A stretch of DNA of 64,000 nt from Leucobacter sp. L43 (lineage in GTDB: Bacteria > Actinomycetota > Actinomycetes > Actinomycetales > Microbacteriaceae). The stretch spans positions 1,240,001 through 1,304,000 of the forward strand of contig NZ_JAENJG010000001.1 of the NCBI RefSeq assembly GCF_016597785.1. Reading direction: 5' to 3'. Positions 9,815 through 19,189 of the stretch are shown piece by piece; positions within the stretch are counted from its first letter, which is position 1, and every line of letters starts with the position of its first letter. A program made the position numbers and the translations under genes. Under the pieces are notes generated by a model that was not told the DNA's origin, did not search any database, and saw only the letters and a list, made by a program, of their open reading frames with translations.

Positions 9815-9820
9815 TACGCT
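9815..9820 (+). promoter_or_regulatory. -10 element of the mannosyltransferase gene (probable leaderless promoter)
   Basis: TACGCT, six bases before GTG 9827 and nine before ATG 9830. No Shine-Dalgarno between. It mirrors the proS -10 across the 57-bp divergent spacer. Confidence 0.4.
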
Positions 9821-9829
9821 GGAGCCGTG

Positions 9830-11458
9830 ATGCGAAACCGCTGGCTGCACTGGCTCGCACCGGCACTGGTGCTCGCGATCGCTGGTGCGCTGAGGTTCTG
9901 GGCTCTCGGCCGTCCCGGGGTGCTCGTCTTCGACGAGTTGTACTACGTGCGGGATGCCATCAGCCAGCTCGCGCACGGATACCCGACGACCTGGCCCGAT
10001 GACGAACCGGACATGAGCGGGTCGCGTGCGCTCGGCTTCTCCGACGAGCCCTCGAACGCGGTGCACCCTCCGCTCGGCAAGTGGCTCATCGGCCTCGGAG
10101 TGCTCGTATTCGGGCCCGGTTCCGGTTGGGGGTGGCGAAGTGCGGTCGCGCTCGCCGGCGTGCTCACCGTGGCGGTCACGATGCGCCTCGGCTGGCGCAT
10201 CACCCGGAGCGTCGTCGTCGCATGCACCGCGGGTCTCCTCCTCGCGATCGACGGAGTGCACGTCGTACTCACGCGAGTGGGTCTGCTCGACGGCTTCCTC
10301 ACCCTCGCCGTCGCGATCGGCGCGCTGTGCGTCTGGCGCGATATCGAATGGACCGGGGCACGGGCGACGACGCCGGATCAGCGTGACCGCTCCGGTCCAC
10401 CGCCGCCCCGCGTTCCGGTGCTCTGGCGCCGCCCGTGGCTGCTCGCGGCCGCGGGAGCCTTCGGCGCTGCGGCATCGATCAAATGGTCCGGCCTGTACCC
10501 GCTCGCTGCCTTCCTCGTCTTCATCACCGTGCGCGATCTCGTCGTCCGGCTCCGGGCACGGGAACGCCACGCCGTGCCGCGCGCTGCGTGGCAGGCCTTC
10601 GTCGCCGGGCTGGTCGCCCTCCCCGCTGCCGCGCTCGTGTACGTCGCCAGTTGGGCGGGCTGGATCCTGAATCCCGGCGGGTGGAGCCGCACCGCAGGAG
10701 AAGCATGGTGGCCGGCGCTGCTGCAGTATCACGCCGAGATGCTCGACTGGCACCGGTCGCTCAGCGCGCCGCACCCCTACGCCTCCCATCCGCTGACGTG
10801 GCCGCTCGCGCTTCGCCCGACCGGGATGTACGAATCCCGCTGGGGTTCTGATGCTGGTTGCCCGTGGTCGGCCTGCGCAGCGGTCGTGTCGCCCCTGCCG
10901 AACCCGCTCGTGACCTGGGGTGGCACGATCGCGCTCATCGCACTCGTCTGCGTCATCGTCTTCCGCGCGCGCCGCGGGCCCGACCCGCTGGTGACCGCGA
11001 GCGCGTTCGTCGTCGTCGGGTACCTCTCGGGGTGGCTCCCGTGGGTGCTGACCGTGTCGCGTTCCGCGGTCTTCCAGTTCTACGCCGTGGTGCTGACGCC
11101 GTTCTCGGCGATCGCCCTCGCGATGGGGCTCGCGCTGCTCTGCCGCGTGCGCATGCGACCTCGGCTGAGCGCGGGTGAACCGCATCCGGCGGCGAGCGCG
11201 GCCGGCCGTGCCGCGGCGAGCCATGCGGCGGCGAGCCATGCGGCGGCGAGCGGTGTGACGGCGGCGAGCGAGCACGGGCGCGAGTTCGAGGGCCCCGGCG
11301 GGGGCTCTCCCGAGACTCTGCTCGGAATCCGGATCGCGGTCGCCCTGTATGTGGTCGCATGCATCGCTCTCGCCGTCCTGTTCCTCCCCGTCTGGTCCGG
11401 GGCGCCGATGGCCGAGTGGTTCTGGCGCGCGCACCAGTGGTTGCCCGGCTGGCAGTAG
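9830..11458 (+). CDS. Dolichyl-phosphate-mannose-protein mannosyltransferase (GT39)
   Basis: Transfers mannose from polyprenyl-phosphate-mannose to Ser/Thr of exported proteins at the membrane. 542 residues, about 10 membrane helices. Family features: the early-loop acidic motif [11 protein letters not shown], the motif [12 protein letters not shown], the RLGWRITRS region and conserved aromatic loops ([18 protein letters not shown]). ATG 9830 is used; the GTG directly before it (9827) fits a leaderless start better and adds one residue. In mycobacteria this enzyme acts with Sec-exported substrates. A low-complexity Ala/Ser/His insertion lies in the loop before the last helix (see repeat). It shares a 57-bp divergent promoter region with proS. 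Confidence 0.9.
   Translation: MRNRWLHWLAPALVLAIAGALRFWALGRPGVLVFDELYYVRDAISQLAHGYPTTWPDDEPDMSGSRALGFSDEPSNAVHPPLGKWLIGLGVLVFGPGSGWGWRSAVALAGVLTVAVTMRLGWRITRSVVVACTAGLLLAIDGVHVVLTRVGLLDGFLTLAVAIGALCVWRDIEWTGARATTPDQRDRSGPPPPRVPVLWRRPWLLAAAGAFGAAASIKWSGLYPLAAFLVFITVRDLVVRLRARERHAVPRAAWQAFVAGLVALPAAALVYVASWAGWILNPGGWSRTAGEAWWPALLQYHAEMLDWHRSLSAPHPYASHPLTWPLALRPTGMYESRWGSDAGCPWSACAAVVSPLPNPLVTWGGTIALIALVCVIVFRARRGPDPLVTASAFVVVGYLSGWLPWVLTVSRSAVFQFYAVVLTPFSAIALAMGLALLCRVRMRPRLSAGEPHPAASAAGRAAASHAAASHAAASGVTAASEHGREFEGPGGGSPETLLGIRIAVALYVVACIALAVLFLPVWSGAPMAEWFWRAHQWLPGWQ
11212..11253 (+). repeat. In-frame 15-bp tandem repeat in the mannosyltransferase gene
   Basis: Two to three copies of a GCGAGCCATGCGGCG-like unit encode repeated AAASH in a cytosolic or periplasmic loop. 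The unit length is a multiple of three, so copy changes keep the frame. Confidence 0.75.
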
Positions 11459-11488
11459 CAGGGCGGCGGACTCAGTTCGCCTGCTCCC

Positions 11489-12160
11489 TCAGAGCAAGCG
11501 CCGTGACAGCGCCCACGCCGTGAGTTCGTGCCGATTCGAGAGCTGGAGTTTGCGCAGCACGTTCGAGACGTGCGTCTCCACCGTCTTCACCGAGAGGAAC
11601 AGCTCGGCTGCGACCTCCTTGTAGGCGTAGCCGCGGGCGATCATGCGCATCACCTCTTGCTCGCGCGCTGAGAGTCGGTCCAGTTCATCGTCTCGCGCCG
11701 CGGTCTCCCCGCCGCCCGTGCCGAACGCATCGAGCACGAACCCCGCGAGCCGCGGCGAGAACACGGCGTCTCCGCTGTGCACCCGCCCCACCGCTGCCGT
11801 CACCTCGGCGCCGGATGCGGTCTTCGTCAGGTACCCCCTGGCGCCGGCGCGGATGACCTGCACGACATCGTCGGCCGCGTCCGAGACGCTCAGCGCCAGC
11901 ACACGGATGCCGCGCGTCGCAGGGTTGCCCGCGAGACGCTGCAGCACCTCGGCCCCGCCACCGCCGGCGCCGCCGGGCAGGTGCACGTCGAGCAGCACGA
12001 CGTCGGGCACGGTCGCCGTCACCACCGCGACCGCCTCGTCGACGTTCGCGGCTTCGCCGACCACCGCGAGCTCGTCCCCGAGTTCGGCTCGGAGACCGGT
12101 GCGGAAGATCTGATGGTCGTCGACGATGACGATGCGGATCTCGTGCGGTGCGCGATTCAT
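11489..12160 (-). CDS. LuxR/NarL-family response regulator
   Basis: 223-residue DNA-binding response regulator. Receiver domain at residues 1-125 with the acidic pair VDDHQ, phosphoacceptor Asp in VVLLDVHLPGG (about residue 55), Thr/Ser in LALSVS and Lys in YLTKTA. C-terminal LuxR helix-turn-helix at about 155-220 (LSAREQEVMRMIARG, VKTVETHVSNVLRKL). Its ATG overlaps the stop of the PspC-kinase gene by 4 bp, so it is the cognate regulator. A Gly-rich insertion (GGAGGGG) follows the phosphoacceptor loop. By analogy with PspC-kinase/LuxR pairs, it probably controls envelope-stress genes, including the divergent PspC/LiaF-like gene; that target is inference. Confidence 0.93.
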   Translation of the reverse strand: MNRAPHEIRIVIVDDHQIFRTGLRAELGDELAVVGEAANVDEAVAVVTATVPDVVLLDVHLPGGAGGGGAEVLQRLAGNPATRGIRVLALSVSDAADDVVQVIRAGARGYLTKTASGAEVTAAVGRVHSGDAVFSPRLAGFVLDAFGTGGGETAARDDELDRLSAREQEVMRMIARGYAYKEVAAELFLSVKTVETHVSNVLRKLQLSNRHELTAWALSRRLL

Positions 12161-13578
12161 CGGGTCTCCTCGTTCTGCGCGGTCTCATGGTGCGTCGTTC
12201 CCGCGGGTTCGGTCGGCGTCTGCCGGGGAATCCCGAGCCGTACCGAGGTTCCCCCGCCCGGACCGCGCACGATCCGAGCCTGCCCACCGGCTCGTTCCAT
12301 TCTGCCGAGGATCGACTCGCGCACGCCCATTCGCCCCTCGGGAAGGTCGTTCGGGTCGAGCCCGACTCCGCGGTCTGTGATGTCGATCGTCACCCGATCC
12401 TGCGTCGCTTCGAGATAGACGGTGACGTCGCCGCCCGCGTGACGCGCGGCGTTCAGCATCGCCTCGCGCGCCGCTGCGACGATGGGTGCCGGCGCGACGA
12501 GCCCCTCGCCCGCGCCGACTGAGACGACCTCGAAGCGCACGGGATGATCGGCTTCGAGCGCTGCGGCGTGCGCGCGGAGCTCGGTGTCGACGGCCTCGCG
12601 AGGCTGCGGGGCGCCTCCATCGGCCGCACGAAACAGCCACTCGCGCAATTCTCGCTCCTGGCCTCGCGCCAATCGGGCGACCTCGCTGCCCGGTTCCGAC
12701 CGCTGCTGGATCAGCGCGAGGGTCTGCAGCACCGAGTCGTGCAAGTGCGCGGCGATGTCGGAGCGCTCGGCCTCACGAGCCCGGGCCGCGCGCTCGCTCA
12801 TCAGCTCGCGATTGATGCGGAGCAGCCAGGGCGCCACTGCAAGGGCGACGCCTCCGAGCACCGCGAGTGCCGCACCGATGACAGTCCAGGTGTTCGGCTC
12901 GCGGGCGGTGACGAAGAACATGAGGACACCGACGGCGACGAGCGCGAGTGCCCCGAGGGCTCGCGGCAGCGCATGGCGATCCGGGCGGTCGCGATCTGCG
13001 ATCTGCCACCAGGTGAGGCCGACGCCCACCAGTACGGCGAGTGCGGGGAGCAACAGCTCGAGTCGCAGCTGCACCCCGAGTCGCTCGAGCACGAGACCGG
13101 CGCCCGCCAGCAACAGACACGTGCCGAGCAGCAATTCGGCGATGGGCCAGCGGGGTCGGCGCTCGTTCGCAGTGTCGGCTGCGGGCGCCCCGAGTTCGAT
13201 GGGAGGCACCTGCGCCGCGGGCATGCGCGTCGCAGGTGCCGATGGCGCTGTCGCCGACGGGGCCGCCGGCGTCGCTGCAGCTGCCGGAGCCGAGGCGGGA
13301 GCAGCAGCAGCGGCGGGAGCAGCAGACGCAGTGGACGTCGCAGCAGCAGGCGGGGTCAGCGCCCGTCGAAGCGGCACGATGCCCGCATCGTCGCCGTTCC
13401 ACGGCACAGTGGCCAAGAGCCACAGGTAGAGCACGGCCCCGGCTCCGCCCAGCGCGGTCAGCACGAGCATCGCAATGCGCACCGTCTGCGACGAAACGCC
13501 GAGATGCGCCCCGAGTCCCCCGCAGACGCCCATGAGCACGCGGTCATCGCGCGAGCGGGTGAGAGGAGCATCGGCCAT
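12157..13578 (-). CDS. PspC-domain sensor histidine kinase
   Basis: 473-residue membrane histidine kinase. An N-terminal PspC domain (about residues 5-60: SRDDRVLMGVCGGLGAHLGV plus one helix) is followed by a long Ala/Pro-rich linker, about five further membrane helices, a dimerisation/phosphoacceptor segment IAAHLHDSVLQTLALIQQ (His about residue 280) and a HATPase domain (AAREAMLNAARHAGG, ITDRGVGLDPNDLPEGRMG, GGGTSVRLGIP). This is a HisKA_3/NarX-like kinase paired with a LuxR regulator whose ATG overlaps its stop. ATG 13578 is preferred over TTG 13590, the longer ORF start. The PspC fusion suggests sensing membrane stress. Confidence 0.92.
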   Translation of the reverse strand: MADAPLTRSRDDRVLMGVCGGLGAHLGVSSQTVRIAMLVLTALGGAGAVLYLWLLATVPWNGDDAGIVPLRRALTPPAAATSTASAAPAAAAAPASAPAAAATPAAPSATAPSAPATRMPAAQVPPIELGAPAADTANERRPRWPIAELLLGTCLLLAGAGLVLERLGVQLRLELLLPALAVLVGVGLTWWQIADRDRPDRHALPRALGALALVAVGVLMFFVTAREPNTWTVIGAALAVLGGVALAVAPWLLRINRELMSERAARAREAERSDIAAHLHDSVLQTLALIQQRSEPGSEVARLARGQERELREWLFRAADGGAPQPREAVDTELRAHAAALEADHPVRFEVVSVGAGEGLVAPAPIVAAAREAMLNAARHAGGDVTVYLEATQDRVTIDITDRGVGLDPNDLPEGRMGVRESILGRMERAGGQARIVRGPGGGTSVRLGIPRQTPTEPAGTTHHETAQNEETR

Positions 13579-13691
13579 GCCCCCATCCAATCAGGTCACA
13601 CGACGCGTGGGGGTCTCGGGGTCTCGGGATCAGGGAAGGATCAGGGTGATCCCCCATGGCCGAGCATTCCCGTCTCAGCCAGACTCGAACC

Positions 13692-15404
13692 ATGGACACC
13701 ACACCTCCCACACCGGGCCCCGCAGGGCCGCCTGCGGGCCAGGGCTTCTTCACCTGGTTGCGCGGTCTCGGCATCACCCGCAGCAGCGACCGGTGGTTCG
13801 CCGGCGTCGCCGCCGGAATCGCAGATCGCCTTCGGATCGATCCCATCATCGTGCGCGGCATCTTCATCGTGCTCGCGCTGCTGGGAGGCCCTGGCGTTCT
13901 GCTCTACCTCATCGGCTGGCTCCTCCTGCCCGACGCGAACGGCCGCATCCACGTGGAGGAGATCATCCGGGGGCGAGCAGAGACCGGGATGATCGTCGTC
14001 GCCGTGATCCTCACGGCAGTCGTCATCGTTCCGGGCATTCTCGGCCTCGTGAGCCCTGGAGACGCCTACCCGCTGTTCAGCGTGTGGAGCTGGGGCGTCT
14101 GGGGGTCGCTCGGCATTCCCGGATGGGTCACTGCGACAGCCGCCTGGCTGTCCTGGATCGCGATCCTCGTGCTCGGGTTCTTCTGGGTACGGAGCATCGT
14201 GCTCAAGCGCGGCCGAGAATACGGCGAACACGCATCCGGTGCCGACGACGCGGCGTCAGGAGAGGCCGGGGCCGATCCGGATCACGCGGATCGCGCTGCC
14301 GACCGCGAGTACGCCCGCACCCCGCACGACTCCGCCGATTCCGCTGCATCGTTCGCCGCGCGGGCGAGCGAGAGCGCCGACCGCGTCGCACGGGACGCCG
14401 CTGACTGGGGTCGCCGCGCGGGCGCCGCTGCCGATAAGTGGGGGCGAGAGGTCGGCGAGCAGACCGAGGCGTGGAGCGCCCGCTACGCGGAGCACCACGA
14501 CGCGCATCAGCTGGGAGCCGCTCACACGGTGATCACCCTGGCACTCGCGCTGCTCGCGGGCGGACTCGCGGCACTGTGGACGACCTCAGTGCACGGTCCG
14601 CTCTCGATCGAGAGCGTTGCTCCCGACGCGCTCATCACCGGCCTCATCGCGGCGCTCGCCGTGCTGGCATTGTCGTTGATCGTCGCCGGAACACGCGGTC
14701 GGTACACCGGGTGGATCGGGTTTCTCTCGTTCTGCGGTGTGGTGGCGTTGCTCATCACCGTCGTGCTCCCCTGGGGCATTCGCTTCCAGCCGTTCGGCAA
14801 TCTGCATGTGACCGGAGCGGAGACCGGTGCCGTCGTGCTCGCGGGCAACACCACGGTCGATCTCGGGGATATCGAGACGAGAGCGGGCGGCGCCGATGAT
14901 CTCGAGGTGTGGGTGCTCGCGGGTCGCAGCACCATCGAGCTTCCTGCGTCGTCTCCGGTCATCGTGCACGCGCGCGTACTCGCCGGACGGATCGATGAAT
15001 CCGGCCGCAACGACCTCGACTCGTCTCGAGCGACCCAGGTCGTGACGAGCGGGCCCTTCATCTCGCGGGAGATCCGATCGAACGTCACGCCCGACAACGA
15101 GGACGCGGCACCAGTCGTCACGGTGACGCTGCTCGCCGGCAACGTCGACGTCACGGGCGGTGCGGCCGGGCGGGATGCCGCGAGGGCGGATGAGAACGAG
15201 CGCGCAGGGGTCGATACCCCTGCAGACACGGACGCGGATCGGCGTCTGGAGCAGGAGGCCGACCGCCTCGACGGCCAGCTCGACGTGCTCGACTGGAAGC
15301 TCGCGGAACCGGGCCTCAGCCCGTCTGAGCGCCGGAGCCTGGAAGACGAGCGCACCGATATCGCACAGGAGCTCGAAGCCCTGGAACTGGAGATGAACTC
15401 ATGA
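13692..15404 (+). CDS. PspC/LiaF-like multi-domain membrane protein
   Basis: 570 residues. PspC domain at about residues 25-85 (TRSSDRWFAGVAAGIADRL, LLYLIGWLLLPD), then two membrane helices, a charged Ala/Asp-rich cytoplasmic stretch, three or more helices at about 290-360, and a beta-rich extracellular C-terminal part resembling the LiaF-like cell-wall-active response domain (AVVLAGNTTVDLGDIETRAG, VWVLAGRSTIEL, two repeats of LAGxxxV). It ends in a charged coiled coil (RLEQEADRLDGQLDVLDWKL). ATG 13692 is preferred; ATG 13656 has a GGAAGGATC upstream and would add 12 residues. Divergent from the PspC kinase, 113 bp apart, so probably a target or partner of that system. Confidence 0.85.
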   Translation: MDTTPPTPGPAGPPAGQGFFTWLRGLGITRSSDRWFAGVAAGIADRLRIDPIIVRGIFIVLALLGGPGVLLYLIGWLLLPDANGRIHVEEIIRGRAETGMIVVAVILTAVVIVPGILGLVSPGDAYPLFSVWSWGVWGSLGIPGWVTATAAWLSWIAILVLGFFWVRSIVLKRGREYGEHASGADDAASGEAGADPDHADRAADREYARTPHDSADSAASFAARASESADRVARDAADWGRRAGAAADKWGREVGEQTEAWSARYAEHHDAHQLGAAHTVITLALALLAGGLAALWTTSVHGPLSIESVAPDALITGLIAALAVLALSLIVAGTRGRYTGWIGFLSFCGVVALLITVVLPWGIRFQPFGNLHVTGAETGAVVLAGNTTVDLGDIETRAGGADDLEVWVLAGRSTIELPASSPVIVHARVLAGRIDESGRNDLDSSRATQVVTSGPFISREIRSNVTPDNEDAAPVVTVTLLAGNVDVTGGAAGRDAARADENERAGVDTPADTDADRRLEQEADRLDGQLDVLDWKLAEPGLSPSERRSLEDERTDIAQELEALELEMNS

Positions 15405-15880
15405 GCGTCGAACCTACGAGCCCCGGGACGAATGATGAGACGACGGCCAGGATTCCGCTGACGCCACCGCCCGCGAGCGGCGTCGCAGCGGCTCCCGCCG
15501 ACGCGGAGAGCGGTCCGGGAGAATCTGCCGGCCCGGGTGCACCGAGCGCACCGAGCTCAGCCGCCGCACCCGCCGCACCTCGACCGGACGCACGCGAAAC
15601 GCCTGACGCATTCGGGGCGCCGACGGGCGAACGCGCGGCCGGAAACACTGCTGCGGGCGATCGCGCACCGTCGCGGCCGAGCCCGCGGACGGGGCCCATC
15701 GTCTGGGGAGCGCTGATCCTGGTCTTCTGCGGATACATCTCGCAGCAGGTGCTCGGCGGCGGCGGCCTGGACGCGGCCGGCTGGATCACCGCGACGATTA
15801 TCGGGCTGGGCGTCCTGCTGCTCGGTGTCGGCTTCGCCGTGCTGATCCGCGGCCGTCGCGATACCCGGCGTCGGCGGTAG
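15401..15880 (+). CDS. Small membrane protein with disordered Ala/Pro N-terminus
   Basis: 159 residues. Residues 1-95 are low-complexity (Ala, Pro, Gly, Asp). Two hydrophobic helices follow (IVWGALILVFCGYI and the ITATIIGLGVLLLGVGFAVLI region), and the C-terminus is very basic (RRDTRRRR). ATG overlaps the stop of the PspC/LiaF-like gene (ATGA), so it is translationally coupled and probably works with it. No recognised family. Confidence 0.8.
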   Translation: MSVEPTSPGTNDETTARIPLTPPPASGVAAAPADAESGPGESAGPGAPSAPSSAAAPAAPRPDARETPDAFGAPTGERAAGNTAAGDRAPSRPSPRTGPIVWGALILVFCGYISQQVLGGGGLDAAGWITATIIGLGVLLLGVGFAVLIRGRRDTRRRR

Positions 15881-15883
15881 GGA

Positions 15884-17395
15884 TCAGGCTGGCACCCGCG
15901 GGATCTCCCGCGTCTGCGTTGAGATCCAATGCAGCGGGACCTGGATCGCGACGCGGGTGCCACCGCCAGCGTCCGGGCCCCAGGTGATGCTCCCGCCGAG
16001 TTCGCCTTCGATCAGCGTGCGCACGATCTGCGTGCCCAGCCCGTCGCCGACCGTGCCGCCGGGAAGCCCGGTGCCCGTATCGACCACTTCGACCGTGAGC
16101 TGCTCATCGGTACGCCGGGCGGTGACGAAGACCTCGCCCTCGCGGCCTGCGAGTCCGTGCTCCACGGCGTTCGTCACGATCTCGGTGAGCGCGAGGGCGA
16201 GAGGGGTCGCGTACTCCGAGGGCAGCTCGCCGAACTCCCCTTCCTTGTGCGGGTGCACCGTCGTGTTGTGCAGGCTGGCCACCTCTGCGGCGAGCCCGAT
16301 CACGCGGTCGAAGACCTTGTCGAAGTCGACGATCTGCGAGAGCCCGGTCGACAGCGTGTCGTGCACGACGGCGATTGCCGCGACCCGGCGCATGGCCTGG
16401 CCGAGCACCTGCTTCGCCTCTTCGCTCCTGGCGCGGCGGGCCTGCACGCGGAGCAATGATGCGACGGTCTGCAGATTGTTCTTGACCCGGTGATGGATCT
16501 CGCGAATCGTCGCGTCTTTCGTGATGAGCTCCTGCGCCTGCTGGCGCAGCTCGGTCACGTCGCGCGTCAGCACGATGCCGCCGACGCGGGCTCCGTCGCG
16601 GAAGACCGGTATCGAACGCAATGTGATCGTATGTCCGTGCGTGTCGATCTCAACGCGCTTCGCGATCTTGCCCTGCGCGATCAGCGGCAGCGACTCGTTG
16701 GTGTCGAACTGCCCCTTCACGATGTCGGCGACCACTTCGCTGAAGTTCTCGCCCTCGATCTCATCCCGGAACCCGAGGGACGAGAACGTGGTCTGGGTGT
16801 TCGGGCTGGCGAACGTCGCGACCCCGTCGAGATTGATGCGCACGAGCCCATCGGCCGCGCGCGGCGCGCCCTGCTCCCCTCCGCGGGAACTCCCGGGAAC
16901 GGGGAACATCCCCTTCTGGATCATGCCGAGCAGGTCAGCCGCGACCTCGCGGAACGCGGCTCCGATGCGAGAGGCCGGTTGCGTATCGGCCACGCTCGTG
17001 TGCACGGTGATGACCGCGAACGGACCCTGCACCTCTCCGTCGGCATCGGTGCGACTCACGGAGTACGCGGCAAGACGCATCGGATTCTCTTCATACCAGG
17101 CCGGTGACGTGGAGACCGTCGGATTCGTACTGGTCATCGCCTCGTCCACGAGTTCGCGCCAGTCGGCTCGCAGCAGATCGCCGATCACGTCGCGGTAGAA
17201 GAGCGTCACCGAACCTGCCGGCCTGCTGTGGGCGATCGCGAGGTAGTTCTCGTCACTCGTCGGCACCCAGAGCACCACGTCGCCGAGGGCGAGATCCGCG
17301 AGCAGGCGCAGATCGAGCGTGAGCAGCTCGAGCCATTCGATCTCCTCTTCATCGAGGGAGGAATACTTCGTTGCAAGATTGCGCAGTGTGGCCAC
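15884..17395 (-). CDS. pdtaS: PdtaS-like cytoplasmic sensor histidine kinase
   Basis: 503-residue soluble histidine kinase. Order: N-terminal GAF-like domain (1-150), PAS domain (about 185-290, RINLDGVATFASPNTQTTF), HisKA_2 box with the phosphoacceptor in HHRVKNNLQTVASLL (about 303-317), and HWE/HATPase domain (LALTEIVTNAVEHGLAG, DTGTGLPG, GLGTQIVRTLIEGELGG). This is the domain order of mycobacterial PdtaS, whose partner PdtaR is an ANTAR-type RNA-binding antiterminator. No ANTAR regulator is in the window, so its partner is elsewhere. Start is GTG 17395. Convergent with the preceding small membrane gene, 3 bp apart. Confidence 0.93.
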   Translation of the reverse strand: MATLRNLATKYSSLDEEEIEWLELLTLDLRLLADLALGDVVLWVPTSDENYLAIAHSRPAGSVTLFYRDVIGDLLRADWRELVDEAMTSTNPTVSTSPAWYEENPMRLAAYSVSRTDADGEVQGPFAVITVHTSVADTQPASRIGAAFREVAADLLGMIQKGMFPVPGSSRGGEQGAPRAADGLVRINLDGVATFASPNTQTTFSSLGFRDEIEGENFSEVVADIVKGQFDTNESLPLIAQGKIAKRVEIDTHGHTITLRSIPVFRDGARVGGIVLTRDVTELRQQAQELITKDATIREIHHRVKNNLQTVASLLRVQARRARSEEAKQVLGQAMRRVAAIAVVHDTLSTGLSQIVDFDKVFDRVIGLAAEVASLHNTTVHPHKEGEFGELPSEYATPLALALTEIVTNAVEHGLAGREGEVFVTARRTDEQLTVEVVDTGTGLPGGTVGDGLGTQIVRTLIEGELGGSITWGPDAGGGTRVAIQVPLHWISTQTREIPRVPA

Positions 17396-17485
17396 GACCC
17401 CAGACTAGAGCACCGCGTCCGGGAGCGAACTCCGAGATCCGCGTCTGAAAGCACGGGCGCGGTGTCTCCCGCCATCCGGGAGTTC

Positions 17486-17514
17486 TTGACACCCCATAGG
17501 GCGCAGTGCATAGG
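17486..17514 (+). promoter_or_regulatory. Sigma-A-like promoter with overlapping direct repeat
   Basis: TTGACA at 17486-17491, then 17 bases, then CATAGG at 17509-17514 (or TAGGGT at 17511-17516 with 19-base spacing). CATAGGG occurs twice, at 17495-17501 and 17509-17515, 14 bases apart. It would drive the Rv3235-like gene. Confidence 0.5.
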
Positions 17515-17602
17515 GTGATGACCACATCATCTCGAATCCGGCAGTGCAGTGAGGGTGAGTCGCAACGGGAGCGGCGCGCGGATCCGTTCGAAGGGACCCG
17601 TC

Positions 17603-18142
17603 ATGCCTGCCTCCGCTCCAACGCCCCAGCACGACCGTACGCTGCGCGCGGTTCCGCAGCAGCCGCGCGCCCACGCGCGCGGTCACCTCCACGCGGTGCC
17701 GGATGTCGTGCCGAGTGCGAGCGGGCTCGGTGCGGCACCTCCCGCACGCTCCCCGTCGCCGTCACGGGTGCCCGGTCATCGCGCGGTGCTCGACGGTCCA
17801 CCGGTCGATCCACCTCCCGACGCGTTCGTGCAGCGTCTCGCGGTGTACGCCTTCGAGGTGCTCGAGGGGGTGCGGTCGGTCGCGCAGTTCGGTGGCTGGA
17901 TCACTCCGGAAGTCGCTGCTGCGCTGAAAGCGCGACGAGCTCTCCGCGCGGAACGCGACGCCCTCACGCGAGACCGTCGACGGCGCACGGCGACGCCGGG
18001 CCGAGCGCATCTCAGCACGCCGCTCCCCCACATCATCGAGGCGACCGTCGTGCTCCACACCGACTCGCGCTCGACCGTCGTGGCGATCCGCCTCGAACAC
18101 CGCAGGGAACGTTGGCGCGCGACCGACATCACGGTGCTCTGA
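17603..18142 (+). CDS. Rv3235-like actinobacterial protein
   Basis: 179 residues. The N-terminal 75 are disordered and rich in Ala, Pro and Arg; the C-terminal domain has the pattern of the Rv3235 family (QRLAVYAFEVLEGVRSVAQF, GWITPEVAAAL, then VVLHTDSRSTVVAIRLEH and RWRATDITVL). Function is unknown; in many actinobacteria it lies near secA, but secA is not in this window. ATG 17603 is chosen for AAGGGA seven bases upstream rather than the GTG at 17549. Confidence 0.8.
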   Translation: MPASAPTPQHDRTLRAVPQQPRAHARGHLHAVPDVVPSASGLGAAPPARSPSPSRVPGHRAVLDGPPVDPPPDAFVQRLAVYAFEVLEGVRSVAQFGGWITPEVAAALKARRALRAERDALTRDRRRRTATPGRAHLSTPLPHIIEATVVLHTDSRSTVVAIRLEHRRERWRATDITVL

Positions 18143-18171
18143 CACGCGGCGCGAACTGGACCGGCTGAAAC

Positions 18172-19149
18172 CTACCGGTCGTTCAACCGCGACAGCTTCT
18201 CGACTTCGTACATCACGTCGACGGGAACCCCCGCGTTGCGCAGCACGTCGCGCGTCGACCGCGGCGCGGTGAGCCACCCGGCCTTCCACCCGCGCCGCAG
18301 GCAGTCGCGCAGCTGCGCGCGATCGCGCGACGCCCGGAAGGTTCGGAACCAGCGCCGCGCGGTCGCGGCGGAGTACAGCAGCTTCTCCCACCCGAAGAGT
18401 GCCGGGCTCCGCCGGAACACCCAGAGCTTGTTGCGCACCTCGTAGAAGAACCGCGGACCCGGATCCTGATCGCTCGACCCCCGCTTCACCGTGCGATGCG
18501 TGACCACCGAGGCCGGAACATACAGCCCGCGCGCGCCGCGCAGCAGGCGCGCCGAGTACTCGAAGTCGTCGTTCCACAGGAAGTAGTCGGCGATGGGCAG
18601 ACCCTGCTCGCGGACGCGGGCGGCGCGCAGGAATGCCGAGACGAACGAGATGGAACGGATCTCCATGGCGTCGACGGACGCGGCCCGCATTCGCTCAGCT
18701 TCCGATGCGCGGATCTTCGGCTTCGGCGTATTCATCGGGTGGTCTTCCCCGTCGGTCCACACGACGCGTGAGCCCATCACGGCGAGGTCGTCCGGCCCGG
18801 ACGCGCGGTACCGCTCGTAGGTCTCGAGGGCTCCCGCGAGCGCATCCGGCCCTGGCACGGTGTCGTCGTCCATGACCCAGACCCAGTCGGTATCGTCCTC
18901 GACGACGGCAGCCGCGATCCCGGTTGCGAACCCTCCCGCGCCGCCCGTGTTCTCGGTGAGCTCGATGTGACGCGCACGCTCGCCCCAGGCCTCCAGCATC
19001 TCGGCGGCGACCTCGACCGATCCGTCGTCCGACGCATTGTCGACCACGACGAGACGGTCGACGGGTCGGCTCTGCGCGGCGAGAGCGGCGAGTGATTCCC
19101 GCAGCAGTTCTCGCCGGTTGTAGGCCACCAGCACGGCGGTCACACGCAT
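18172..19149 (-). CDS. Family 2 glycosyltransferase (galactofuranosyl/rhamnosyl type)
   Basis: 325-residue GT-A fold enzyme. N-terminal nucleotide-sugar domain: VTAVLVAYNRRELL, VVVDNASDDGS, ENTGGAGGF and the DxD-type motif VWVMDDDTVPG at about residue 95. A catalytic-base motif FLWNDDFEYSARL lies near 215, followed by VVTHR. The NDDFEY pattern is typical of galactofuranosyl- and rhamnosyl-transferases. AAGGAG lies 8 bases before ATG 19149. It is the last gene of a galE-LCP-GT2 operon and so probably adds a UDP-galactose-derived sugar to a cell-wall polymer; the exact acceptor is unknown. Confidence 0.9.
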   Translation of the reverse strand: MRVTAVLVAYNRRELLRESLAALAAQSRPVDRLVVVDNASDDGSVEVAAEMLEAWGERARHIELTENTGGAGGFATGIAAAVVEDDTDWVWVMDDDTVPGPDALAGALETYERYRASGPDDLAVMGSRVVWTDGEDHPMNTPKPKIRASEAERMRAASVDAMEIRSISFVSAFLRAARVREQGLPIADYFLWNDDFEYSARLLRGARGLYVPASVVTHRTVKRGSSDQDPGPRFFYEVRNKLWVFRRSPALFGWEKLLYSAATARRWFRTFRASRDRAQLRDCLRRGWKAGWLTAPRSTRDVLRNAGVPVDVMYEVEKLSRLNDR

Positions 19150-19189
19150 GCGATCGGTCTCCTTCGCGTTTCGAGCAAACCCGGCAAGT

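Noticed and set aside
9773..11434. N-terminal extension of the proS reading frame
   Set aside because: ProS starts at the conserved ITRLSSYFL; the extension is Arg/Glu-rich and overlaps the divergent mannosyltransferase.
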